A stretch of DNA of 64,000 nt from Sarcocystis neurona. Taxonomy: Eukaryota > Apicomplexa > Conoidasida > Eucoccidiorida > Sarcocystidae. Made by a program: the position numbers and the translations under genes. Numbering within the stretch: position 1 is the stretch's first letter; every line of letters begins with the position of its first letter. Location: assembly GCA_000727475.1 (NCBI GenBank), contig KL647296.1, forward strand, positions 1,859,029-1,923,028, written 5' to 3'. A model generated the notes under the pieces. It was not told where the DNA came from. It saw nothing but the letters and a program-made list of their open reading frames with translations, and did no database searches. Below, one piece after another: positions 1 through 13,300 of this stretch.

Positions 1-1335
1 CGTCACTCACTACGAGCGTTGGCTACAGTCTGAGTGGCGAACGAAATCGATTATACATATCTGTGCAGAGGGGTCTGAAGTGTCACGCGTTGGACCCCTT
101 AAAGAAATGTTTTAACAAATCAACCCCGCGACATAGGAAAATGACGGCGTCCTGTTACATCCTAACTGTTGCGGCAATCTTTCCTGTTGTGCGTATGTGT
201 TCACTACTACGTCAGCCACACATATACGTAGTGCATGCTTGCCTAGAAGGACTGGCACACGTGTAACATGCACACACCTGCGAGCACGTATACACACCTG
301 GGGAAAAGTATATTCTGGTCGAAGAAAGGATCCCCGCAGAGGGATATATACACACCTGTGAAATAGTATACTTCGGTCGAAATAAGCAGCCTCGCAGAGA
401 AATTCGCTAAGCTACATCCTCTGAAGCGTGGATACACGCCACCTGAGGGGTGCGCACAACATCTGCAGGCCCGCGGACAACAACGTTTTGTGCCGTCCTC
501 TGCGGTTTCTTCGCGCATGGCTACACGTCCGACTCCACAACAGACGTGTTCGCATTTCATATTCCACCCGTAGACAAGTGCGTGTGCAGACAGGTGTCCT
601 TGCAACAAACGGGATGCGTCTCATGGAACAAAATATCGTTGCTCACCGCCACGTAAAAGATTTGTGCTGCACCCGTGACTCATCTGTGGACGTGTACACA
701 GGTCCACTTGCATGTATACCCATACACAGTATATACAGTAATAAATGGTTGTATACGCTCAGGTACATACGTGAGCGAAAGTGGATCAGTACATATCAGT
801 ACGCAGCAAGCAGACGACCGTACTGTACCTGGCAATCTGGCGCTCCTTCCACTCCTCCAGTTTCATCCGCTCACGAAGATGTCGCTGTTGTTCTCTTCGT
901 TCGCGCTCCTGCAGCACACGCAGACACCTCACCCGCGTATACCGGAAGTTCTAATATAGTTGTGTATGTGCCCCTCTGTACAGGAAGATTATCCAGTATA
1001 CATATACATATATATATATATGTATACGTGTTCGTGTACATGACCCACGTGTACATATACGCTTTTGCTGGGAACAAGCAAGTTATTCACCGCAGCACAT
1101 TCGTTTGTGTACGTATTTGTGTACACCGCACTACACAGCCACTTACGCTGACACAGCACGCCCTGATTTGTCCCAGATATATATGACAAGAAAGCAAGCT
1201 CCAGAATGCACTAGGAAGCCGAATACTGTCAACAGTTGAAATAAAACAGTTTCTACGTAGGGGTGCCACCTGGACGTCTTCGTCCTCTGACACTCTCCTT
1301 GACCACGCAGTACCAACAGCAGCCCTCCGGCTCTT
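1..1335. other. 3' flank of the FNBP4-like gene, no gene seen
   Basis: No family-like protein in any frame. It holds a two-copy tandem repeat (entry below), alternating purine-pyrimidine stretches around 1000-1060 and CACACC-type repeats. The open frames in it are Tyr/Ile/His-rich artefacts of (TACATA)-like DNA. Confidence 0.6.
292..405. repeat. Two-copy degenerate tandem repeat, about 57-60 bp
   Basis: Two consecutive copies share CACACCTG, AGTATA(T)TTC or AGTATACTTC, GGTCGAA and GCAGAG in the same order and spacing. Confidence 0.7.
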
Positions 1336-1386
1336 TCAGCCTGCTCTCCTGTTCTTCCACTTTGCTACTTCTTCAAAACTTGCTGG
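1336..1386 (-). CDS. FNBP4-like gene, candidate last exon
   Basis: Acceptor AACCTGTAG is followed in phase 0 by PASFEEVAKWKNRRAG and TGA. The phase matches the donor of exon 10, and a short tail with W-K-basic residues suits the C terminus of this family. It is only 17 codons, so a chance match is possible; a longer open frame here (ending GRRRPGGTPT) is an alternative terminal exon. Confidence 0.4.
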   Translation of the reverse strand, partial: PASFEEVAKWKNRRAG

Positions 1387-4300
1387 CTACAGGTTTCCCC
1401 AGTCAGGGGCACTCGTCAGAGTGCTCCTGTTTCCCCAGCGGTTTAGTCCATTACACTACCCGCAGGGCTGCAGGGGCCTGCCTTCCTTTCGAGAAATGCT
1501 GGCCCTGCTGCACGTCTGGGATGGGTTAGCTGCCTAGTTGCTTCTCTTGCGTTCTGTTTTAGCAGTACTGCAAGTCGCCCGCTCACCTTCTTATTGAGCG
1601 ATGCTGCATGCCCTTTTCTATCTTCAGACGACTGCTCAGCTGCTGCGTTTGTATCGCTGCTTCTCCTACCACCTCGTGGAAAGAAGGAGCGACCTTCTGT
1701 TTGCAGAACTGCTGCAGCTGCTTCGATTCTGCTGTCTTCTCATGAATGAACCTGCAGCCGAGCGCGCTGAAGATACGTTCTTTCCGTATCGCTGCTCCTC
1801 CTACCACCTCGTGGAGAGACGGGGCGACCTTGTGTTTTCAGGACTGCTGCAGCCATCAGTCGTTACGCGAGGCAATTGGGGAGCGCTAGCACGTTGTTGT
1901 TCTCCTTACAACAGAACAGTTGCTCCCGTTGCTGCAGATGCTGCAGTTGCACCATCAGCAGTGTCACACACGTTCCTGCTGCTGCCTCCTGACAAGTTGT
2001 CTTACCTCTTCCAGCCTCCGTTCCTCTTCGTCTTCTCTCTCTTGACTACGCTTCCACTTCTCTACGAGCTGCATTTTCTTCTTCACCAGCGGATTGCTGG
2101 TGGGCACCCGGATGCCAGAGCCGCTGCTGCTGGCGTGATGCAACGTGCGGCTGAAAGGCTTGGTCACCGGCGCCGCAGGCTTCTCTCTCACAGGCACCCC
2201 TGCAGACGTCTGGCTGCTGCCGCTAGTGCTGCTGCTGCTGCACGCCTCCTTCCCCACAGGCGCGCCGTCCCTGCTGCCTGCTGCTCGAAGCAAAGAAGGG
2301 GGACTCCCAACAGCCCTCTGCGTTTGACCTGCGACGGCAGCAGCTGCAGATCAGGCAGCAGCCACTTCATGACTCGTTGCCGATGTGCGCAGATTCTACA
2401 CAAATACTCCACAGAGCAACACATACACGTCGGCGCAGCCATATGTAAACGTGTCGACACCTGCGCGAAAGAATGTACGGATAAACTGGTGTGTACAGCG
2501 GAACATGGACGTATACGCCAGCCAGCGCATTGCGACGAGTCGTCTCTATAGACAGCACCAAAGAAAAGCGAAAACGAGCGCGCCAAATTGCACACGAGGG
2601 CGCAGCAAGCGCGCCTGCAGTCCAAGAACGGCTCCATCTTCTCTTCTGCGTGCAGCCGCAGCCCCTCCGCAGCTGCGGCCTCCTCGTACACATACCTGCA
2701 GCTGTTATGTGGGCAGACAAAAAATAAACACGCCACAGGGACTAATCTCGCGCACGAGGCTCCAGAAGCGTAGAGAGCCGCGTCTTCACAGAACAACACA
2801 CCACACGTCTTCCACGGTCTATGCCAACAGAAATACGCTCCGCTACAAACGCGGCGTTCACGAAAATCACCCGCAGCACGCGCGCTGCCTCACAACCACG
2901 TGCAGACTGCTTCTAGGACGCAGACCCGGCCACATCAACGGTGCCAGTAGGGCACCTATGTGAGTTGATTTTTTTTCTCGCGTCCGTACTCAGCGTGCAG
3001 CACGCGAGTATCATTGCAACAGTTTTTGTCAATACCTTCTTTTGCGTGTGCACCTGCTTGTTTTTTGTCACGCACTACATGGGACACTTGAACGCGGTCG
3101 GAGAACAGACCTCGTAGCAATACCGCCACTTCTCTACTTTCTCCACAAGTCGCCTAGCTTTTGCAGGACTTTCCGCTGCTGCCCCGTCCTCCGCAGAACG
3201 ACAACGTAAGGCAGCTCCGGCTGCCCAGTCCAAATCGCAGCGCCACGTATGCACGCAATGTGTGTCGCCTACGCAACGCATCGCCATGCCCACTCCTATC
3301 CATATACGTATGAATAAGTGCATACATCTACATACACACACGCACGTGCACACCAACATATACGTATATATATGTACGCACACGTACCCACATTCACGTA
3401 CACGTGCACGTCCAGGTCCACGTCCACACGTAGACGTACGTCTACCGAGACAGCAATTCACGCGCGTACTACACGTCGACTACTCCTAGCAAAGCCTCCA
3501 GGAGAAGCGCGCAGCAACAACAGAAACCCCGTGTCTCTCGTAGCAACATGCTCAACAACGTCAGCACCTTTCGTCGCCACCTGTACCGGCGTCTTGCGTC
3601 TCAACCACCTTCGAACTGTATCATATCCCATGCAGTCGTTATTACAGCAGCATGAGAAGGCAGCACACATAAATGCAGAAAGAATGAAGGCGAGTGCGTA
3701 GGAGGCGCGCTGACTGCCGGCGAGTGCTGCACGTGTGTCACGAATGGACGGGGCCACGGCGCGCGCGTCCTGAGAAAGAGGGCAGACTGCCGTCGACCGG
3801 AGAGCGGTTCCGTCCACGCGCGAGCTGCTTGGGGATCTGCACACTTTTTCAGCAGCTGCTTCCCGAGTTATCTGGTCGCAGGCAGCACCTGGGTCGCGCG
3901 CGTCAGCTGGACTCTGCGTGCTTGCCCCGCCACCTCTGCGTTCGGCCTTCACAGCGCGCTGCAGACGATCAAAAAGACGCCCCGCGGCGTAGCCGCCACG
4001 AAGGCGGGAGCGTGTCTCCGCACCTGCAGCAGCAGATCAGCGACCGCAGGAGACACAGAAACGGCACGCGCGTCAGTGAAGAAGACCTACCAGGCACACC
4101 ACGGCAAAAACAGAAAAAACCGGTGCACACAAAAAGAGGAGAAAGCGCGGTAGTCGTTGTCGTACGACGACTCCGAATAATTATTACTAGTGAGGAATGT
4201 GGATTTCTACACGTGGTCAGATGTCAGAGGAGAAGTGGTACTGGTGCCACTCGTAAGGCTTGTCGGTTTCTCTGTACCGCCTACAACGCAGACCGTAAGT

Positions 4301-7300
4301 GGCACAAGAGGCCGTGCAGACGCGGGTATACGCAGACGAGAGAAGGCGCCTAACGCGATACGACAGAAATCAAGATTCTTTATACAAAGAGACGCACGAA
4401 GCAATGCAGACGAGGTGACCTGCAGCACACAGCAACACACCCACGCGCAAACAAGACGCGGGAGGCGGCCGTCGAAGCTTACTGCGTTCGGATCGCAAGA
4501 CGCAGCAGATGCTGCAGGGGGGACGCACGAAGTCACTGCGGAGGTGCACACAGACACGGGACTACACGTGTAAGTGCAAGAAGCGAAAGAAGACAGGAAG
4601 CGCGTACCCCACCCTCTGACTGACAGCCAAAGAAGGGACGTCAAGACAGACGCCTGTGGCCGAACGAAGCTGCGGAGAACATTTCCACGAGCCCCACAGC
4701 AGCACACCTTCGCAACTCTGGACAGAAAAAATTCACCGTGTGTAGGAAGGAGGAGGAGTAGGCATGAAGCAACAGAGAAAGAGACATATAGCCACTTACA
4801 CAAGGCCTCTGTACATCACGCTGCCGCCACGTGCTTGACGTCTAGACGGCGACGGTGAGGCCGAGAAAAACGCCTCATCAGATCAAACACATGTATCAGT
4901 TTCTGCCGGCACGCAACGTCAAAACCTTCGCAACATCGGACACGCATACGTACGTCTGCTGGCACGCACATGTACCTATCTTTCCATGCACGTACATATA
5001 TCCATATATATATATATATGCGTACGTCGTCCTGCGTATAGAGACAGAGAGACACAGAGAGAAAGACAGACACGTGAAAAGACAGGGAGACTTAGCGAGT
5101 GTCGGTAGCTACAGAGTGACAGAGACGACCACCTCCAACACGGGCAGACTGAAAGGACCGCCGCCGCGACGGCTGCTGCCACAGCACTTCACTCTCCTAG
5201 ACAACCTCGCCCTGTTCTAGCGTATGCAGAAAACTCATCTTACAACGTGTGTCATTCAAAACTCCTCGCGTCGAATGTCCACGACATTCGCCGTATTGCG
5301 TGGACGAGAAGTGCATCGTCTGTGTGAAGTTTAGAAGAAAATACCTGTACACTACATAAGAAACTCAGCCTCTACAGCGGAGATGAAATCCTGGCCCATC
5401 TACTTCACCAGGAAGGTCCCCTCTCCGTAGATATTCTACAGGAAGTCCTGACCACCGCAGAGTCGACAAGAAACGTCCTCTCTCTACAGATACTCTACAA
5501 AGCGTCCCGACCACCCCGGAGAGGTCACTAAAAACATCCTTTCTCTATAGATGTCCTACAAGAAGCCGAGGCGGTTGACAAGAAAGGCTTCCTCTTTATA
5601 GATACTCTACAAGAAGTCCTAACCCTACGCGCTTTACAAGCAAGTTACACCGGTGTAGAGTATACAGGAAGCTCTCACTCTCACCGCATATCAAGAGGAC
5701 GCAGACTTATGCAACGCTGAGCCCAAATAGGCGTAGTGACGGATGTGTGGGCGAGTATAATAACTCGTGCAGGGAGGACACGTATGCTTCATCTCGTGCA
5801 CTTGTCCACAGAAGCAGGCGTGAAGCTTTACCTGTGATCCACCTTTCTCCCTCTATCGCAGTATCTCTTCTCGTGAACGTCTCTACAGACGTATATATGT
5901 ATATACACACGTATATAAATGTCCATACATAGATCTCTATATATGTGTGTGTTTCCCCGCCTACGCGACCACACGCATAAGCTGACGCTGCTTCCGAACG
6001 TCACCCAAACTTCTCTTTCTATTGATTGTCTGCCAAGGTATGCGTTTGCACACACACACACAGACACACACATATATCAATATACATATATATATATAAC
6101 AGAGGAGGAACTCGACGACTGCCTCCTCCCCAAGCGCGGCTTTCTTTGTGATTGCTTAGGTATACGGACGAAATGCCTACTTGTAGAGCGGTATCCACCG
6201 GCGTTGGCTTGCTCTTCTTCATTTTTCCTGTCGAGCATTTCTACATTTGTTGGCCCCAACGAAGACCAAATTTTGACCTCGACAATTCGACGCGATAAAC
6301 CATTTTCTTCGCAGTTGCTCTTCAGACAGCTGCTGTGCGACGGCGAAGACAGTCGCACTTCTTCCGCCTGCTTGAGTCGGCATACACGTACCCCCGCTCT
6401 GCTCTTGCTGCTTTTTCTTTCCCTTCTGCTGCCGTCCTCCCTGCTGCTGCTCCTTTCTTTCCTCCTTCTTCTTCTCCTCGTCCTCTCTTCGTGTCTTTTT
6501 CGTCGCACCCGCGTTCAGCAGCAGCAGCACCACGTTGTTGGATATTGTGCGTCATCGCGTGGCATTCCTGCAACTTTGACGTCTCTGGTTCTTTTCAGCA
6601 GCAGCAGCAGCCGCGAGACTTGCTGCTCTGCTGGTGGGTGCGTGTCGTGCACAAGACAAGGCAGCAGCATTCCCACGACAGCGGCACAGGCGCAGGAGGA
6701 GCAGCGGCAGGACGGAAAAGAGATACGGGAATAGCAGCAGCAGCACCAGCTACAGAAAAGGCGGAGGAGCTTGAGAGAAAATGGTCAAGCGACCACCACA
6801 GCAACGTGCAGCACAAAAACTTTGTCTGCGGAGAATGCAACTTTTTCTCTGCAACGCTTCATACCTGTCGTTTCCTGTGTGCCGTGTTGCTCCTTCAAGC
6901 CCTGCAGCGATGCCCCAGCGGTATAGGCAACAGCAGAAGACGGCGCGGCTGCTCCAGCACCTCCTCCTCCTGCTGCCGCTGCTGCTGCTGTATGCAGCAT
7001 GTACGCGTCAGTGCCACATGTCGCAGCTCTCGCCGCGGAGCTCGTGTTGCTGCTGCTGCTGCTAGCGCGGGGCGCCGGAGGCGGCGCTGCAGCAGGCAGC
7101 GGTGGCGGCTCCGTGGCAGGCGGCATCGGTCCAACTGCCTCTGCTGCAACAGCGCCAGCAGCTCGAAGGGCAGGGGATCTATCGAACAAATAGCCAGGAG
7201 CAGCCGCAGCAGCAGCAGCGCAGCCCGTCTGATACAGGTGCGCCGCTGCGGCGGAGAGGTAACTGGCCGCTGCCTGCGCCGTGCTCGAAGCAGAACCAGC

Positions 7301-10300
7301 CGCAACGAACGGAGAGGCTGGTGCTTCTGTGGCTGCAGGAAAAAACGCAGCCGCAGTCCCCTCCTCCGCAGCCTGAGAAGCAGCAGCCGCGGGAGACGGC
7401 TTCTCCTGCTTAAGGGCCGCTGCCGAATAGGGAAAGACAGATGCCAGCGCCGAGCTGTTTTCTTGCAGTTTCTCCAGGCGTCGCTCCTCCTCCACTTTCA
7501 CCTACAACAACAGAAAAAACGACAGTTCCATCACTTCCACATTTCTGAAACAGAGACACGCGTCTTTACACAAGGACGTCACACACACATCCACACTGCT
7601 CTCTTCTCTCTTGCAAAGAGGAGAGAACGTGCGGTAAAAGAACAAGTGGCTCCGGATACGTCTCAGAAATACAAGAAACGAAGCACATCAGCAGAGCTGA
7701 CGGTTTGTCGCACAGAGAGTATCGCTGGGAAAACGACAGCGCCGGGTAGGTCACTACACAAAGAAGAAGGGGAAAAGTATGAGAACGTCAGAAAAGATGA
7801 TGGTGGTGATGATGAAGCAGAACAGAAAACAACTGCTGTGGACTTCGTTTGAAAAAAAGAAGTGAAGCAAAATGACAAAAAGGCGGCTGTCTCTCAGAGA
7901 GGACGGAAAGGAGACACGACGAAGAGTTTCCACACCTACGAAGCAAAGACGAGGAGGACACGCAAGAACAAGAAAAGAACGCGTGATCAGCTGTTAGTAT
8001 GACAAAAAAACGAGGAAATCCACGTTAGAGAACGAAGAGAGCTGCTGACCGTTTCGTGCGAGTCCACCAAAACGACGTGAGACGCGGAGGAAAATGACTC
8101 TTTTCTCACACAGGGAGAGATCCATCAGCAGCTGCTGCACCGCTTAGAAACGTACGTAAATTATAACGCGTGGTTGTTGAGGTGCGTGTACGCAAAATTC
8201 GATACCTCCATGTGTATGTAGGTAGGCGCTCGTGTATATGCAAGTTCAATTGAATACATGCGTGTATATGTTTGAATATACGCAAAGACACTTAGGCACA
8301 TGTATACATATATACGTGTACGCAAGTAGAATCACGTACAGGCTTTCTATACAGGTTTGGCGAAGTATGACAGAGTAGACCCACATATAGATAGACATAT
8401 GTAAGTACAGTCAGGTATTTGCACGCATACAGGTAGGTTATGCAGGTATACATATATATGTGCACGCATGTATGTATTGAGGTAGACGTATTAATATACG
8501 CAGATAAACGTAGCTCCATGTGAGTATGATCGACGTAAATGCAAGGATACATACGTGTACACACTTGTGTACATATCTATCTACTTATGTACTGGCATAT
8601 GCATGTGTGTGTAGGTCTACACATATATATGTTGGTGTGCGCGTGTATATCGAGGTGCACGCACATATTTGTACGTATACGTGTGCAGGTGCCGACGAAC
8701 GTGTGAGTGTTTCCTCTTCCATACAAAGAAACGCAGAGAATAGGAGAACGCTTCTTCTTCGAGAAGCTTCGGGGGCACCCGACTGCGGCGGCAGATGCAC
8801 AGGACGTTGTTCACTGCGAGAAATCGAGAGAAGTCCGCGGGAAACTCCCTGAAGCTTCGGGACGGACGCGGTCCTTTAAGCAGAGAAAGCGTTTGCAGAC
8901 AGTAGAATAGGAAGATACAGAGACAGACGTATACTGCGGCTGTTCAGGGACCCCTGCAAGCTGTCACGTCGTCACTGATTTGAGACGTGGAGTCCCCTCC
9001 CCCACGCGTACATGCGCAGCCTTCCGCGCGACGAAGGCGGGCTGAAGCGTCTCGAGAAGAAAAAAGGAGCACACAGACCTCCTGAAGCTGACTGTTTACC
9101 AGAAATGCATGCGTCGACGCGCACAAGATACGAGGACAGAGAGCAACGTGTCCACATAGGAGATGGGGCGGAAAAGTGTCCGGGGTTGGGTTATCTATAC
9201 GTAGTTCAGCCAGCCACACATATGCAGGACCACACATGCAGGAAGCTGGCGGACTGTACAGCAACTTAAACGAGAATTGCTACACATGTGTGCCTATACA
9301 TGTCTGTGTACATATGTGTACATATCAAGAAACAGGAAGAGAACCGAACTGTGTATATGTGGGAGTTGAAGACGGGATGTATCTACACCCCAACTCAAAC
9401 TTCAAAAAAGTGTCTTAGCCTCTACAGAGCTCCACGTGAACCCGAGTCAATGTTCAAGTAGTCTAAATGTATATATATAGATGCACAAATGTATATACAT
9501 TCGTGTGTGCATACATTTGTATGCATACATTTGTGTATTTATATATATACGTATATGTATATATATGTGAATGAATGTTGATGACGAGGGGACGGCGGCT
9601 GCGTCGTGTCTCTTCTTACCCGAATTTCCGCACAGACGTCGCGCAGTTTACTGAGGAAGTACGAGGCCTCCAGGCCACCGGCTTGCCAGTCGTACTGTAC
9701 GCGCGGGCGCATACATCAGAACCACCGCACGAGGTCAAAAGGGGGCTCGTACACACAGCTTCAACACAGAAGACGAACGGGTACATCCGTTCGACGGACG
9801 GCAGGAGCAGCAAAAGGACCTCCGCGCGCAGTAGCAGCGGCAGGAGCAGCAAAAAAGACAGCAGCAACAGCACAATAGCAGCAGCACCAGGAGGGAAAAA
9901 TATAGCAGTGGCACATGCAGTCGCCACGAAAACAGCAGCAGCAGCAAATGCAGAACAAAAATGGATAGAAAAGTCGCGATCACTTCTTCGCCGAAGAAGG
10001 ACAGACAAATCAACGCGAGGCAATGTGTGCTTATTCTGAAGTTAGGGAGAGAGACGGCGGCAGCAGCAGCAGTTACTACGAAACATCGGCTTCTGTGCTA
10101 CGCAAAGAAGCGATGCACACAAAGCCAATAACGACGGGATAAACAGCTGTGGAATTGCCTTTCCTATATCCGTACACACAAACACACGCGTACAACTTCC
10201 CGCGTATATTCATATATAGATACACGTACATACATATATATAAATACACACCCGTACAGCTTTGCCCGTATATACACATATACGCATATATATATATATA

Positions 10301-13300
10301 TATAGATATACATAGGTATCACACCAACACATATACACATACGCGTACTCATATATATACATGTCCGCTGCTTCAAAACTGAAGAGGCGACGACGGAAGA
10401 AGTTGAAGTAGCAGCCGTTCTGCATTTGATTTCCGCTAAATGGCAGATGAAGACGCCTCTTTCTGTCTGTGGCTCTCGCTACGAAGTATATACACTCACA
10501 CATACAAGACGCTTTCTATCCATCTACTTTTAAGCATATATATATATATGTATATTAGGCAGAGGAGGGGCAACACCTACGGGCAGATTCCGAGCAACAC
10601 ACAAATACGCACGCATAGAAGCTTCAGTCGATCAGACTTTCAAGGTGCCTGGGCGAGAAAAGAGCTGTTCTGAACGTCACCCCGGAAGGTCGTAGCGGAG
10701 AACTTCCTGTCTACACATGAGAGGTCCTCTGCGCAGCACCCGCTGCAAAAGACACGACGCAGGAGCTCTACGACGTGCAGCAGCGTGACGAACCGACTGC
10801 TACCGTCGAAGAAGCAGACACACAGCTCCTGGGTTCTTGCCTGCTGCAGTGGAAGGACAAAGAGCGGGGGTTTCTGCACCCCCTAACCCAAAGGAAGGAA
10901 CTACACTTTTGTATTTCTGCCGCAGATTTCAGAGACAAACACACATTCACGTAACTGCGTACGTGGGTGTACGTCCTCGTAGACGTAGGCGCATCTTTAC
11001 GTATGTTGTCGACGTGTGTCCTCCTTTCTCTAGTAAAATTTATATCTGTCTCTCCCATCCATACCGGTGATATCTCCTATCCACCCGTTCCTATTCACCT
11101 GCCGAGCTACAAAGAAAAAACGACCAGAAAAATGGCTGTACGTCCCAGGATCGGCTGATCCACATGTCTGTATGTCCCCTACCCCTCTCTTCCCACTATC
11201 CTACATACGTCTCGATACCTTTTTAGGCCTACATACATACATACATATATCTGCCTACCAAGACTTCGTCACCCCGAGATTTCCCTGTGTTTCTCTACAT
11301 CACATTCGCCCGCTATGCACACACACTATCCCTCTCTCTCTATCTCTCACTGTCCCTGCCTATCAACCTACATATGTATATGTCTCAAAACGTGTGAAAA
11401 ATCCCGACAAGGGCATCAGAAAAGGAGTCGCCGCGGAGAACTGTTCTGCGTCACACGCTTCGAAGCAGACCGGCCACTTCTGCAACATGAAGCAGGGGAT
11501 TTTTTCCCGTAATTTCCTCCTGCTGCAGTACAGGGAGGCCTGACTACGTGAAAGGAAGAACTTCCCCCCATTTCAACGGGTTCTTGTACCGCAGGCGTCA
11601 AAAAAAAGTTGGTTCAGAGAAGGAACGTCGTCAACCGCAAGATGCGTAGTCGGCGGACTACCGCTACTTCTACCTTCGACGGAAAAAAGCACCTGCAGCA
11701 GCCCAGATGCTGCCGCTGGTATCCTGTTGCGCTCTCGTTCTGATTAACGACAACGAGTAATAATCGCTTCGCAGACACGTGCTACTCTATGAGACTGCTG
11801 CCGGTGCTGTGGTATGATACGGGTCCCCCGGACAACCAACAGCCCCCCACCCGTCGCTTGTACAAGGAAAAAAATGCTGCTGCTGCTGCTTCTACTCGTC
11901 CCGCAAGAAGCCAGCACACACCTCGTCCCTGTCGAGCGGCACCGCTGTTGCTGCCGTCGTCGGGGAGTCGCAGTGGAATAAATGACAAAAGGTTCAACAC
12001 GTAGAAGGCCCTTGGCAGCAGGAGAGCAGCTGCCGCTACTTCGGATTTGCAATACTGGCGCTGAAACTAACAGCAACAGATAAACTCGTGGACGCAGCAG
12101 AAGCCAACGCAAAGAAGGTCGCTGCTGCAGCACAGCTGCTACTGCTGCGTAGGAGGAGCAGGATAAGGAGTGAGAAACAAGCACCGGAGGAGCTGAAAAT
12201 GCGCTGACTAACTCGGCGAATTTCGACAGCAGCTTCTGTGCGTCTTCTCCACTCCGTTACGTTTGCCTTAGCAGGTAAATGCGCCATTTCTGCGGCAATG
12301 CTCCAGAGCAGCTCTTCGATCTGCAGGCATCCAGAACGAGACAGCCCCGGGAGACGCGACAGCTCGTCAGGTCCAAGGTCCGCAGTAAAGCAAAACAGGA
12401 GGGAAGGTCCACCAAAGACAGCAGGAAGGAGACACAACGACGACGAGGTGGACAAGAAAAGGCGGGAGACACCCACAGAGGCCGCAACGCGTCGTGGAAA
12501 GCGTAGATGGAACAGCAAGAGGGAGGAGGCCAAGGCAGGACGACTTGAGGAGGTGGAGAAGCAGCAGCAGCAGTGTTGCGTTCAAACAGAGAGAGGGCAG
12601 CAGCAGCACCGGCAGGAGTCGCACTGCCACAAAGAAGAGAGACGAGCGGGAGGGGAGACTCCGGATATAGAACAGAAGGGGAATGCAAGAGTGGAGGAAC
12701 AAGTTTGCACACAGGGCGAGACAAGACTAATATGATTAGAGAACTATCCAGTACCGGATCTCGTCTTCAGCAGAGTCACACATGTCACGAGGACCCCAGA
12801 AATTGTAGACGTCACCGCGAAGAAAGACAGCTACAAAACAGAGTGGTCGGGACTCGTTGCACCGGGGGAGTCACTCAGGCAGTACAAGTGAGACACTCAA
12901 CATGCGAAGACGCCTCTGCAAAGCGTGGGTGCGGGCGAGGCAAAGACGGGCGAAGAAGACGCAGCATCAGCAGCAAAGACGAGCGGCAGCCTCACACGTA
13001 AACACGAGGACGGAAAGTGCAGCTATATATAAAGCAGCAAAAAGAGCAATCCACACGAAGTCCAGATACGCTCCAGGGCACGAAGAGAAAAAGTGCTGTG
13101 CCACAGCACCACCAGAGACAAACAAAGGCAGTCGAACTCGCCGGTGGTGGAAAGGACCCCTCCCCTGCGGCAGTCGCAGCGGCAGCAGCAGGGTTTTTAC
13201 CGCTCTGCGGGGACAACGAGAAAGGGCAACGCGCAGAAAGAAACGCGTGCGCCACGCGTGCGTCTTCTCCGCAGGTGCACGCGCACACATATAAATCTAC

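Noticed and set aside
6335..7852. 505-codon plus-strand open frame
   Set aside because: It overlaps minus-strand exons 7-9 of the FNBP4-like gene, reads as Cys/Ser/Arg runs from CTG/CAG repeats, and has no recognisable domain; likely an antisense shadow.
10740..10920. Protein-like stretch open on both strands, considered as an FNBP4-like exon
   Set aside because: Exons 5 and 6 already join in phase 0 and give a continuous conserved module; no phase-compatible splice pair was found for this stretch.
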